64,000 nucleotides of DNA from NCBI GenBank assembly GCA_963989245.1, contig OZ022346.1:44673497-44737496 (forward strand), read 5' to 3'. A program made the translations under genes and the position numbers. Positions within the stretch are counted from its first letter, which is position 1. Each line of letters opens with the position of its first letter. The stretch is from Nansenia antarctica (lineage: Eukaryota > Chordata > Actinopteri > Argentiniformes > Microstomatidae). The notes beneath the pieces are model-generated. The model was not told the origin of the DNA and ran no database searches. It worked only from the letters and a program-made list of their open reading frames with translations. This document shows, piece after piece, positions 43,201 to 54,606 of this stretch.

Positions 43201-45587
43201 CATCCACTCACTCACTCACTCACTCACTCACCCACTCACCCACTCGCTTGCTCACTCACTCACCCACCCACCCACCTCTGTCCACTGTCGACCCTAAGAG
43301 ATAGGTCAACACACTCTCAGGCCAGGTCAGTCACCCACTGTCACCGCCTCTTACCTTTCACTAGGGGTGGGCATCGATGATCGATTAATTGATCGATAAG
43401 GTCTTGGTCGATCACTTTTTTTTTTTTTTTTTTTTTTCCCGGGAAAAAAGCATGTTTTCCTTGGGGAAAAAACTTTATTTGTGTTGCTATTGCACACATT
43501 CATTCATTCACATCCAAACTAGACTACAGTCAGATAATAAGTCACAAGGCAGTGAGTAGCCTAAATTGTTTAACTTAAAAACACATTTTACGTTATAAAT
43601 AAAAATATAGAAAATAAGTACCTCACCATAGGAGCAGTAAAAAAACAGTTACTCACAAATAGGAGGATGACTGAAAACGTTAGTGTCCTTAAGAGCGTCC
43701 AGCTTAACTTAAATTTAAACTCCAGCGAGAGACTGTAGGCGGCAGGCCTACTGGTTCTTGTTCAGAAAGATGATCATGTTAACATGTTCAGGGGTGAGAG
43801 ACGAACGCAATCTGGTGACACGTGGACAAACTAATTTCCATTATTATTATTCAAAAAAAAAAAAAAAAGTGATCGACCAAGACCTTATCGATCAATTAAT
43901 CGATCATCGATGCCCACCCCTACCTTTCACCTCTAACCTCTGACCCCTCAGAGCGAGGTCAACACACACACACACGCGCCAGGTCAGTGTACGGCTTAAA
44001 TGTTTGTTTAGAATACTGTATCTAATAACAGTTATTTGGGCCACATTTTTGAGCATCATTGATTTTGTGTGTGTGTGTGTGTGTGTGTGCTGTGTTCTCT
44101 GTCCTCTGTCTGTGTCTCAGGTGGAGGCCATGAGACACTCCCACAAGTTGGAGGTGGCCAACCTCAGGCTGGAGTGTGCCAGGTCCAGAGGGGAGGTGGA
44201 GAGGGAGAGGGACACGCTGCAGGACCAGATGGAGGGTGAGTCAGTGGACCACCCCCTAGTGTTGTCTGTCTACACCAGACCCCCCTCCCTCCAGGACCAC
44301 CTCCTAGTGTTGTCTGTCTACACCAGACCCCCCCCCTCCCCCAGGACCACCTCCTAGTGTTGTCTGTCTACACCAGACCCCCCCCTCCCCCCAGGACCAC
44401 CTCCTAGTGTTGTCTGTCTACACCAGACCCCTCCCCCCTCCCCCAGGACCACCTCCTAGTGTTGTCTGTCTACACCAGACCCCCCCCTCCTCCCCCAGGA
44501 CCACCTCCTAGTGTTGTCTGTCTACACCAGACCCCCCCTCCTCCCCCAGGACCACCTCCTAGTGTTGTCTGTCTACACCAGACCCCCCCTCCTCCCCCCA
44601 GGACCACCTCCTAGTGTTGTCTGTCTACACCAGACCCCCCCCTCCCCCCCGAGGACCACCTCCTAGTGTTGTCTGTCTACACCAGACCCCCCTCCCCTCC
44701 CCCCAGGACCACCTCCTAGTGTTGTCTGTCTACACCAGACCCCCTCTCCTCCCCCAGGACCACCTCCTAGTGTTGTCTGTCTACACCAGACCCTCCCCCT
44801 CTCCCCCAGGACCACCTCCTAGTGTTGTCTGTCTACACCAGACCCTCCCCCTCCCCCAGGACCACCTCCTAGTGTTGTCTGTCTACACCAGACCCCCCCT
44901 CCTCCCCCCAGGACCACCTCCTAGTGTTGTCTGTCTACACCAGACCCCCCCCTCCCCCAGGACCACCTCCTAGTGTTGTCTGTCTACACCAGACCCCCCC
45001 CCTCCCCCAGGACCACCTCCTAGTGTTGTCTGTCTACACCAGACCCTCCCCCCCTCCCCCAGGACCACCTCCTAGTGTTGTCTGTCTACACCAGACCCCC
45101 CCTCCTCCCCCAGGACCACCTCCTAGTGTTGTCTGTCTACACCAGACCCCCCCCCCTCCCCCAGGACCACCTCCTAGTGTTGTCTGTCTACACCAGACCC
45201 CCCCCTCCCCCTCCCCCAGGACCACCTCCTAGTGTTGTCTGTCTACACCAGACCCCCCCCTCCTCCCCCCAGGACCACCTCCTAGTGTTGTCTGTCTACA
45301 CCAGACCCCCCCCCCTCCCCCAGGACCACCTCCTAGTGTTGTCTGTCTACACCAGACCCCCCCCCCCCAGGCTACCACAGGAACGCTAACATCCTTATTT
45401 CTGTCTCTCTCTCTATCTTTATCCTATCTGTCTGTCTCTCTCTCTCTATCTTTATCCTATTTGTCTGTCTCTCTCTCTCTATCTTTATCCTATTTGTCTG
45501 TCTCTCTCTCTCTATCTTTATCCTATTTGTCTGTCTGTCTGTCTATCTTTATCCTATTTGTCTGTCTGTCTGTCTCCTGTCTGTCTC

Positions 45588-45638
<51 letters not shown>

Positions 45639-45813
45639 AGGTCTCCAGTCAGACGTGGAGGTGTTGAAGGGGGCAGTGGAGAGGCAGAGGGAGGTGCTGA
45701 CAGAGAAGGAGAGGGAGCTGGTCAGGAAGGTTCAGGCTGCTCACGAGGAAGAGTTCCACAAGACCGCCGCTGTGCACGAGGAGAAGTACGGATGCTCCTT
45801 CTAGTTCTTTCCT

Positions 45814-45879
<66 letters not shown>

Positions 45880-46602
45880 CTTCAATTCAATAGTCAGAGT
45901 TGACGTGTGTGTGTGTGTGTGTGTGTGGGGTCAGGTTGGAAGTTGAGAATCGCCTGGCTGAGCTGGAGCAGCAGAGGGTGCTGCAGGATGCTGCTGGCCA
46001 CGCCCACAAAGAAGAGTGGGAGGAGTGTCTCCGTGCCACCCAGCAGGGGGAGGAGTCTGCCCGCAAGGAAATGCTAAACCTGAGGTTAGTCTCGTAAATT
46101 CGATGCAGATGTATAAATTGGCCTTTAGGCTCCTTGGAGGGATGGAACGATGCATGGCCAGACAGTTAATTATCGATACAAATATGGGGAATTTGAATCG
46201 TTGAGATGAAAAATTAACCGTGCTACTCCTTTTAACCAGCAGAGGGCGTAGTCGGCTTTTCACTTTGCTTTAGTTTTTTTTATAACGGAAAGGAAATCTG
46301 CATTCATTGCGTAGTTTGCGTTTTGCAGTTATACCCTAACCCCAGAAATAAAAAGGGATTCTTTAAGAAAATACAGCATTTCTATAGTTTTTGTCTGAGA
46401 AATAAATAAAATCATATTTTTCAGTTATAATTTGTCTCATTTTGTAAATAAATGAGAGAATCGTATTGTGAAGCCAGTATCGTGAATCGTATCGAATCGT
46501 GAGTTGAGTGTATCGTTACGTCCCTAGTTCCTTGACTATCAACTTGCTTTGTGTTGATTTGAGTGTCTAGCGGTAAAATGCCATGACGTCTAACCCTATA
46601 CG

Positions 46603-46644
<42 letters not shown>

Positions 46645-47646
46645 TTGCGTGTGTGTGTGTGTGTGTGTGTGTGTTTCTGTCTGTCTCTGTCTGTCTGTCT
46701 CTGTCTGTCTCTGTCTGTCTCTGTCTGTCTCTGTCTGTCTCTGTCTGTCTGTCTGTCTGTCTGTGTGTCTGTGTGTCTGTCTGTGTGTCTGTCTGTCTCA
46801 GGACCAAACTGCAGCAGCAAACTTCTCAGCTGGAGGAGCTGGAGGGCCAGAGGAGGGAGAACACAGACCTCAGACAGGTACTGACTGCTTCACCTGGCTG
46901 ACACACACACACACACACACGGTCACACCCACAGACCAAGCTTGTGAGGAACGTGGAATTGAAGGCAGTTTTTTTTTTGGCGTCGTCTCACAGCAGAACC
47001 AGGAGTTGGGGGTTCAGCTGGGCACGCTGTCCCACTCGGAGAGCCAGCTGCTGGAGGCCGGCCAGCGTCTGAGGGACACCCTGGAGAGGCTGCGGGAGGA
47101 GGCCAGGGGCGCCCGCGGACAGGCCGAGAGGACCCAGCACGAAGCCGAGAGGTGATAATAGTAACAATAATAACTTTATTTGTATGGCGCTTTTCCTGCA
47201 AACGTTGCAGCTCAAAGTGCTCCAATCATTCTATAGTCATAGTTTAATTATTTAGTCATTTAAAAGCAATATTAAAATGATTTGTTTTTTTTTGTCTTGA
47301 CTTGAACATATTTGCTGAGGTTGCATCCCTAATGTAAACTGGCAGTGCGTTCCACAATCTGGGTGCATAAAATGAGAATGCAGCCTCACCAAATCTCTTC
47401 TTTTGCAAACCAGCGTCATTGGGCTGATATGCTCAGCAAAAGGTCTTTCAGATATTCTGGCGCTGTGCCAGTGAGAGCTTTACAAACAAGCCACACAACC
47501 TCATAACACGCAGACATCATAGACACACTGGCTCCATCACTAGACTTCCGTCACTAGATTAGGCGTGTTTCAAGTTGTATTCTTACATCATGTTACACAA
47601 GTGTGAGAGAGTAAAATTCTTAGGCTTCGGTTTCCTGACATTGCAG

Positions 47647-47691
<45 letters not shown>

Positions 47692-48073
47692 TGTGTCTGT
47701 CTGTCCCTCTCTCTCTCTCTGTCTGTCCCTCTCTCTCTCTCTCTCCCCCTTCTTTCTCTCTCTCTCTCCCTCCCCCCCTTCTCTCCCTCTCTCTCTCCCT
47801 CCCTCCCTCTCTCTGTAGGCTGGTGGAGGAGCGGCGTGTGGAGTGGTTGGAGGAGAAGCACAAGCTCCAGGAGGCGGAGGCGGAGCTGCAGGAGAAGTAC
47901 AGCCAGGCCCGGGACAAACTGCAGAGGGCAGCGCTGGCCCAGAAGAAGGTGCTGCTGCTGCTGCCTCTCCTACCTACCGCTCCCTGTCCTTTCACTCCCC
48001 AACCAGACTACTCACTTACCCCTTTGGCTGTTTTCTTCTCCTGTTATGATGTGTTATTTTGGACACTCATGAC

Positions 48074-48106
<33 letters not shown>

Positions 48107-48933
48107 GTGTGTGTGTTGTAGAGGAAGACCCTGACGGAGAACAAGGAGAAGAGACACCAGGACAAGGTCCAGCTGCTGGAGGCTAAGATAGCAGAGCTGG
48201 AGCTGCAGTTCAGCTCCGCCAAGAAGTACGTAACCTGGGGATCCAGGCTTACTGTTTTTAGCCTTGTGAGACTTCTCAAAATAAGGCTATATTACCCTTT
48301 AGCGACGTTGAAATACCCCCCAGGATTACCAGTCATAACATAGATATGGCATCCAGACATTAGCCTGGATGTCAGGAGTTTAGCTACACTACTCTTAGAT
48401 CTTCTCCTCCAATGCTTTTTGAGGGTGACTCGAGTGGAGGAGAGGATACTGTGTGTGTGTGTGTGACCTTGTGTATATTTGCTCCTACCAAGGAACCCTT
48501 ACTCTGAGGAGCAGGGTCAACTCAACAGACGGCTGAAGGAGCTCCAGCGCAGGCACGCCGAGTTCCGCCACCTCCTATTGGGCAACCAGGTGACCTCTGC
48601 CCCAGGCCCCGCCTACCTTATCTCCACACACGGCCCCAACCTCAACCTCACCTCCGGGCCTCAGGGGTCCTTCCCGAGCCTTCACGTGAGTCCTATAGAA
48701 GCCTGGCCAAACAGTCAACAGCAAACACTTCTCATAACTACTTTGAATTGTAAGCAGCATGATAGAAGTCTACCAGTTTTGATTTGATTGATTTATTTTG
48801 GTAAAAAAAAGTACAGACAGTACTTCCCAGAGGATAGCACGTAAAAGCGTAACTGAAACACTTGTTTCCAACGTGGTCCTCGCTTGGTAGACAAAACAAC
48901 CAAGACAAGAACATTAAAAAAGAGTTGCATCCC

Positions 48934-48972
<39 letters not shown>

Positions 48973-49005
48973 GTCTCTCTCTCTCTGTCCCTCTCTATCT
49001 CTGTC

Positions 49006-49048
<43 letters not shown>

Positions 49049-49147
49049 GTCTGTCTGTCTCTCTCTGTCTCTCTCTCTCTCTGTCTGTCTGTCTGTCTCT
49101 CTCTGTGTCTGTCTCTCTGTCCCTCTCTCTCTCTCTCTGTCTGTCTC

Positions 49148-49180
<33 letters not shown>

Positions 49181-49270
49181 GTGTCTGTCTCTCTCTGTCT
49201 CTCTCTCTCTGTCTGTCTGTCTGTCTCTCTCTCTGTCTCTCTCTCTCTGTCTGTCTCTCTCTCTCTGTCC

Positions 49271-49325
<55 letters not shown>

Positions 49326-49329
49326 TCTG

Positions 49330-49371
<42 letters not shown>

Positions 49372-49514
49372 AGGAGGAGCAGCACCAGAGGGAGTTGTTC
49401 CAGTTGCGTCAGAGGTTGGAGGAGTTGGAGTGCACTCAGCAGCAGCAGCTCCAGGAGTTGGGGGCTCCCACGGAGCGGGGCTTCGGCCTGCCTGACTCCC
49501 TCCCTGAACTTTGA
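40288..49514 (+). CDS. cep83: Centrosomal protein of 83 kDa (distal appendage protein, CCDC41)
   Basis: Fifteen coding exons in phase: 40288-40487, 40597-40747, 41202-41294, 41731-41862, 42157-42408, 42948-43079, 44121-44235, 45641-45785, 45935-46084, 46802-46877, 46994-47151, 47819-47948, 48122-48225, 48493-48685 and 49374-49514. They give 723 residues (human CEP83 about 700). The start ATG follows an AG acceptor at 40280 and precedes the conserved [20 protein letters not shown]. The protein is almost continuous coiled coil ([24 protein letters not shown] heptads, [34 protein letters not shown]). It ends with the family-specific EEQHQREL segment and a [16 protein letters not shown] tail. CEP83 sits at centriolar distal appendages, recruits CEP89/SCLT1/CEP164 and is needed to dock the basal body for ciliogenesis. 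Convergence with plxnc1 matches human. Introns hold several transposons and a large minisatellite. Confidence 0.96.
40793..41096. mobile_element. MITE with terminal inverted repeats in cep83 intron 2
   Basis: The left end TCGGTTGTTAAGTCTGACG and right end CGTCACGACTTAACAACCGA are inverted. Sub-terminal TTTCCGGGTCCAAA and TTTGGACCCGGAAA extend the arms. Its centre includes an AAAGCGCTATATAAATATAA-type repeat tail. Confidence 0.7.
42522..42785 (+). mobile_element. tRNA-derived SINE, plus-strand copy
   Basis: Head with A box TGGCTCAGGAGG and B box GGTTCGAACCC, then CTGGCCACATGTCGAGGTG, CAAGACACTGAACCCCAAAT, a spacer with TGTGTGAATGTGTGTGTGAA and the tail AAAGTGCTTTGGAATAAGG. Flanked upstream by (GGAT)n at 42457-42515. 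Same family as the copy at 32690-32932. Confidence 0.9.
42830..42947 (+). repeat. Tandem repeat containing copies of the cep83 exon 6 splice acceptor
   Basis: Four units of the form TTGATTGACTGACTGGTTGTGTG(T)CAGG end at about 42849, 42885, 42915 and 42948. The last unit provides the real acceptor; the earlier units carry near-identical GTGTCAGG or GTGACAGG sites. Confidence 0.85.
43085..43290 (+). repeat. CACTCACT / GCCCGCCC simple repeat
   Basis: Tandem CACT tetramers interspersed with GCCC and GCTC start five bases after the cep83 exon 6 donor. Confidence 0.9.
43362..43922. mobile_element. hAT MITE with about 60-bp perfect inverted repeats and 8-bp target duplication
   Basis: The left end TAGGGGTGGGCATCGATGAT and right end ATCATCGATGCCCACCCCTA are the tips of an inverted repeat that looks perfect for about 60 bases up to internal T and A runs. 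It is flanked by identical CCTTTCAC at 43354-43361 and 43923-43930. The 561-bp element has no transposase ORF. Exact arms and duplication suggest a young insertion. Confidence 0.93.
44250..45372 (+). repeat. Large minisatellite in cep83 intron 7, unit about 50 bp
   Basis: About 22 units consist of GGACCACCTCCTAGTGTTGT followed by CTGTCTACACCAGACCCC and a variable C/T-run ending in CCCCCAG. The array starts within about 15 bases of the exon 7 donor. Each unit resembles a 3' splice site (pyrimidine run plus CAG|G). Units differ mainly in length of the C/T run. Confidence 0.95.
45400..45640 (+). repeat. CTGTCTCTCTATCTTTATC repeat and (TG)n up to the exon 8 acceptor
   Basis: Four to five units of CTGTCTCTCTCTCTATCTTT plus ATCCTATTTGT, then (TG)n at 45593-45637 that ends in the TCAG acceptor of cep83 exon 8. 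Confidence 0.9.
46137..46526. mobile_element. hAT-type MITE in cep83 intron 9
   Basis: The ends GAGGGATGGAACGAT and ATCGTTACGTCCCTA are imperfect inverted repeats. Flanking GCTCCTTG (46129-46136) and GTTCCTTG (46527-46534) agree at 7 of 8 bases. The 390-bp interior is A/T-rich and non-coding. Confidence 0.7.
46600..46800 (+). repeat. (TG)n and CTGTCTGTCT tract up to the exon 10 acceptor
   Basis: TG dinucleotides at 46603-46676, then CTGT tetramers to 46799. The final CTCAG is the acceptor of cep83 exon 10. Confidence 0.92.
47159..47530 (+). mobile_element. Interspersed LINE/SINE-type repeat in cep83 intron 11
   Basis: It starts AATAACTTTATTTGTATGGC and continues with GTGCGTTCCACAATCTGGG and AATGAGAATGCAGCCTCACC, segments I associate with widespread teleost L2-like or SINE repeats. 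No intact ORF. Confidence 0.6.
48938..49373 (+). repeat. (CT)n / CTGTCTGTCT tract in the last cep83 intron
   Basis: About 430 bases of CT with GT interruptions end exactly at the CAG acceptor (49371-49373) of the terminal cep83 exon. Confidence 0.95.
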
Positions 49515-50479
49515 CCCCCCCAATCAGCCTTGGGGTTTACACAACCATAAGAGTGATTTGTGATCGCATATCCTGTCAATCAATTTGATCAATTTAATCG
49601 GTGAGCACCTATTGTGAAAACAATTGTATTATTTATTCTTTTTATTGGCACATTTTACATTTGCAAATAGAAACAAAATGACAATAGTTTTTTTTATAAA
49701 TGTTTACATTCCTCGGTACAGTTAGTAGCAGTTGTGGAGTCGTCCCATGCCTAGACTCTCAATGCCTGTGTATATAATAATATAGAAAAATCTTAATGGC
49801 CAACCAGTGACTCAGGTTTTTCAAATGTTTACAAAATGTTCGTTGTCTAAAGAATTCCTAAGGCACTCTGGAACATGTTTTATGACACTACAGGGGGATG
49901 TTCCATCAACGTCACTAGGAAAATCCAGGTTGATTTTGATACATTTTGTGAGGCTTATTGAAATAAGCCTGCATTTTCCTTTAGTGATGTTGATGCAATA
50001 CCCCCCAGGTCGTGACTTGCACAAAATTTTATTTTTCTTTTGTAATATGTGTTTTGTACTTTTCATGAATACATTTGAAGCTTTGTCAAGCCTCCATTTG
50101 TTCTGTGCTGGTTGACGATCTGAAGTAAACCACTAGTCCTCCTTTGTGGTTAACTGCACTGTAACCTCGTCTCACATGTTTATCAGTTGTTGCTTGGGGA
50201 ACCACAATGACTCATGCACAAATGAAAAGGTCAAAAGAGAGATTTGGAGCCATTAGAGGACAGGTAGTTCCAGCCTCAAGGTTTAAAGTCTGGCTGAAGA
50301 AGTTTGAACCCGTACTGTTGTGTAGGAGTCTGTACAGTGACCATGTCTCCTTCCTTCTCCTGCACTGACCTGAAAGGTAGGTGACAGAAAGCCTGTCCTG
50401 TGGCCATATCGTCTGTGAATCGCACAGGCAGGGTGTGCAGCAGTCCTTACAACACCGGTGGGCTTAAGCGTGTGGGAGC
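49515..50479. other. Overlap zone of cep83 and plxnc1 3'UTRs
   Basis: The two convergent genes are separated by 965 bases. I see no AATAAA on the plus strand for cep83. On the minus strand AATAAA candidates for plxnc1 lie at 50028-50033 and 49633-49638. A short foldback repeat occupies 49892-50007. Confidence 0.5.
49892..50007. repeat. Short foldback repeat between cep83 and plxnc1
   Basis: Left arm CATCAACGTCACTAGGAAAA and right arm TTTTCCTTTAGTGATGTTGA are inverted, capped by GGGGG and CCCCCC. Fragments of the same sequence occur at 41908-41958 and, more diverged, at 48286-48324. Confidence 0.75.
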
Positions 50480-51873
50480 TCAGTCCCAGGAACAGCTCCC
50501 CACACCACCAAACAAGCCCATCACATGCTGCAGTTGCTCCTTCAGCTCAGCAGGGGCGCCGTTCTGATCCAGCTTCAGCTTGATCTGGGAACAGAAAACC
50601 ACCAGAGTCAGACATCCATCTCTTTTTGAAGGGAGCTCAAGGCTCACTTTAGTGGTTCGTTAATTTTGGCAGGTTTTTTAGTCACTTTGGTGTTTAGATG
50701 AAGATGCACGCCAGTTCTAGTCACACCAAGTCACCTCCATTTTTCTTAGTTACAGTCCACAAAAAACACAAAACATTTTAGTCTAGCCGTAGTCAGCGAC
50801 TAAAACTCGACTGAAATGTTTTGGAGTTTTTGTGGACTGAGACTGCACTGGAATGTTTTCAGTTTTCATCAACTGGAACTGGAACTAAGAAAAATGGAGG
50901 TGACTTGGAGTGACTCGAACTGGTGTGCATCTTCATCTAAACACCAAAGACTAAGTGACTAAAAAGCCTGCCAAAATGAACACTGGTTCGTACACGTCAG
51001 ATAGTGGCAACAACACAAACAGGCGGTGGAAGCTAATTGCACACCACCAAGCCTGGGCCACACCACATAACTCTACCTCAGAAGCACGTGTGCGTCATTT
51101 CGGCGCCCGTATTAACAGGTTACTGTTACGGTTGCAGATGAGGTAGTGGTATCCGGTGTGGCCCGGGTTTCAGTGTGTATAAACCTAATGCATGCATTGT
51201 TATGGCCATAGCTATATGTAGTCCCGCACAGTGACTCTTCACAGTCAAACCAGCCCGAGATAACAGGAAGTGAAACCCACTGCATAACAAACACATCACA
51301 TCATTACAGAAACGGAGGAGGATGTGTTTCTCGCCCTTGCCACAGCTTTTTAGACATGCGCACGCGCACACACACACTTATACACAAACACACACACGCC
51401 GAGGATGTTTAGTCCTGGTGTCAGTGATTAGACAAGCCAGTTGGGTCTCCTGAAGTGTGAAGGTTATGGGGAAAGACTGCTAAAGAGGAGATTGGCGTGG
51501 GAGGTGAAGAAGAGAGACTGAGAACAGAGAGAACGTACCTCATCAAAGTATCGCTGCATGTATCGGTAGAGTTCACGAAGGGCAGCTGATTCATTGAACT
51601 CGTTTTCATGTTTCTGGAAAAAAGAAAACATTATTATCCCTTCCGCTTTTCTATTATGGTATATATTTGAGTCATAAAAGCCCTAAAAAGAAAGAAAGAA
51701 AATAAAAACATCATGGGGGGGTGGTACCTTTGATTCCTCCAGCAGGAAACTCTTGAACTCTGAGCTGGTGATTTGTGGCTGGTCCCGGACCTGTTTGTAG
51801 TAGGCCTTTACCTCCTGCTTGTACTGGGGGATGTCTTTGGCATACAGGAGCTTATTAGTGGGAGCATGCTGGA

Positions 51874-51909
<36 letters not shown>

Positions 51910-54573
51910 AGGGTTTAGATCTGTCAACTATCTGTCACTGTCTGCTAGGGCTAAATACTTCATAAACTATCCATAGATTAACAACCAGCAGTGACGTTAG
52001 AATTATAAGGTTCTATCTCCATTTTTATCAAAATTTAGTTTTTTACATAATCTGATCCATTAGGTGTTTATTAATGCCTGTGTGGTGTTATTTTTAAAAT
52101 GTTGACATTTTTGAGTTAGTAATTAATAAAATACAAAGGTTCCATCTCACAAAACATAATGGAATGTAAAAACTTTGACGCTCAATATCTCTGAACTACC
52201 CTAAACGGAGATAGAACCTTATCATTCTAAGCTCACGAGGTGTATCCGTTTCTATCCTGTGGCAGTCAGATGAGTGGTCCCGCCCACCTTGCCCAGCTGT
52301 GTCTCAGCCAATGAGAATGAGTCCATGAAGGCCTGAGCGATGACGGACAGACAGCCGTCCAGGTGTGGGGTCTTCTCCATGTCAAACACAAACTGGGGGT
52401 TCTTCAGGATGTTCACCCAGTAACGCAGAGGCAGGCTGGGAAGGGGGAGGAGCCAGGAAGAGTAAACACATCTTAGCAGGAGATTGTTTTTCTAAATCAC
52501 AACTCATCGACTTTTCAAAACTAGCATCAAGAACGTCAAATTCTCTTTTCCCTGACCATAACTGATAAGGGACACCTTTGCAAAATGTGACAGCAGCTGG
52601 TGAAACCGGGAACAAGTCGCCAACCGATGGACTTTCATTCTGAAAAATGTGCGTTGTAGAAAATCAATGACAAACTCGCTAGTCAAGCCAAAACATTGCA
52701 AAGGATTCGGAGAGTAATTCCCACTACTACCTAGTTAGTGGAGAGTAGTGGGGATTACTCACAGAATCCATTGCTATGCAATATTTTGGCTTGACTAGCG
52801 AGTGTGTCGTTGATTTTCAACAACGCTTTTTTCTGAATAAAAGTCATTTGAACATTTTGATTGGTTGCCGACTTGTTTCCGGTTTCACCAGCTGCTGTCA
52901 CAATGTGAACCATCCTGCAAACAAAGATTAAGGCCCAATTCCTTCGGCCAATCCAACCCACTCAAAATCAGTGATTACATTGAGGAACGAAGGATGGAAC
53001 ATCACATTTTAAAGGCATTCAAACAGCCGTGGTGTCAGGGTCCACCGTGGTTTCTAAACCCATACCTGTTGGTTTTCCAGATGTGTAACACCTCAGGGTC
53101 ACCGATCTTCTTGTTCTCCGCCTGCGTGTCCAGGAAGTCAAAGAAGAACTTGACTGCGTGCGGGGCGACGCCATTGGGCGTTCCCCAGATGGTTCTGAAG
53201 AGGTTCTCCACGAACGAATGCACAGCAACCTGAGACATTGGGGAAGTATGGTCATGTGGAACTCTTATTTTCAGCTGGCGCAAAACAAACAAGTCCAAAT
53301 GCAGGCGTATTTGCAATTTGTGCCGCCGGTAATAGATGAAAAATACCACTGCGCTTTAGTGGGTCGAGTAGAGGTAAATAGAGATGTGTTCATGGCAATA
53401 AGCAGGTGTGAAGAGCTATCATGTGTGTTGAAAAATATGCCCCTTGAAAGCAGCACTCATATTTCAGACACAGACTGTTTTTTTTACACCGTTAAAATAG
53501 AGCCTAAATGTGCAAGACTCTGTGGCCATGGAAACTGAAAAGTGACTAATGGTCATGTGGTACACTTCCCCTGAACTGCACTGACATTCTCAACCTGGGT
53601 CCAAAGCAAGCCACTGGTTATAATGATAATATACGTATATAGTCATATTCAGCACCTATCAATTCTTTCCGCAGCTGAGGCCATAAGGAAAAGAAGAGAA
53701 AGGAAAGACACCAGTTGTAGTTAGGAGTATTGGGTACACCGCCACTTTGTATGCTGGATTTCACATGGACAACTACCATGAAATGCTTCCACTAAGTTAA
53801 ACGTTCATCCATCCTGGTATATGTACTCACTAGGCACCCAACCACAAACCAGAGATGTCAGAGATTTCAATCTTTCAGTTAACCATTTGTCAGAGTACAA
53901 GTGTCAAACTGAGATGCTGGGTGTGGCAGGCAGGCAGAACAGGATGTGGCAGGAGAGTTTCTCTTGCCTTAGTGGAGAGCAGCTTGTTGAGGTACACTTC
54001 CTTCAGTTTCAGCTTCTTCCTCTCTGGGTGCTTCTTGTGGTCCTGGTCAACGTCAGGGTCAATCTGGGGTCAAAGAGCTCCTTTAGTCAATCCAATCCAA
54101 CACACACCACGAGGGCCATAACCAAATTCAATGATTAGAGTTTTGTGCCTATACTTTAGAAATACGATGAATAGAACTGACTGGATACCGTAATCCACAC
54201 TCCATAAAGTAATTTGCATGCATGTGTAATCGATGATGGAACCTTACCAGGTGGAAGTATTTTGTGGAGAAGTTGTGATCATCTGTAACGAAAAAAGACA
54301 GAATATCAGGTCACCATCAGGACTGTAAACTGAGAACTTCTCTAAAAAAAAATGTTTCCTGTTTCCTGACTGCTTATCTCAGAGTGGTTTTTCAGCTTGT
54401 GTGCTTGCGACAATCTCACATTGCAGCAACTATACAAGGAACTAACACCCGTTGCACACTATATTTAGTCTATGGTGAGTCCTGTGCATGTATGCATGCG
54501 TGCGCGTGTCATCCTGTGCGTTAAAAGCACTTTGAGCTACAACATTTGCAGAAAAAGTGCTATACAAATAAAG

Positions 54574-54606
<33 letters not shown>

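Noticed and set aside
44614..45389. Tandem VLSVYTRPP repeats as a repetitive protein
   Set aside because: Non-coding minisatellite in cep83 intron 7; frames shift between units of different length and the exons splice around it.
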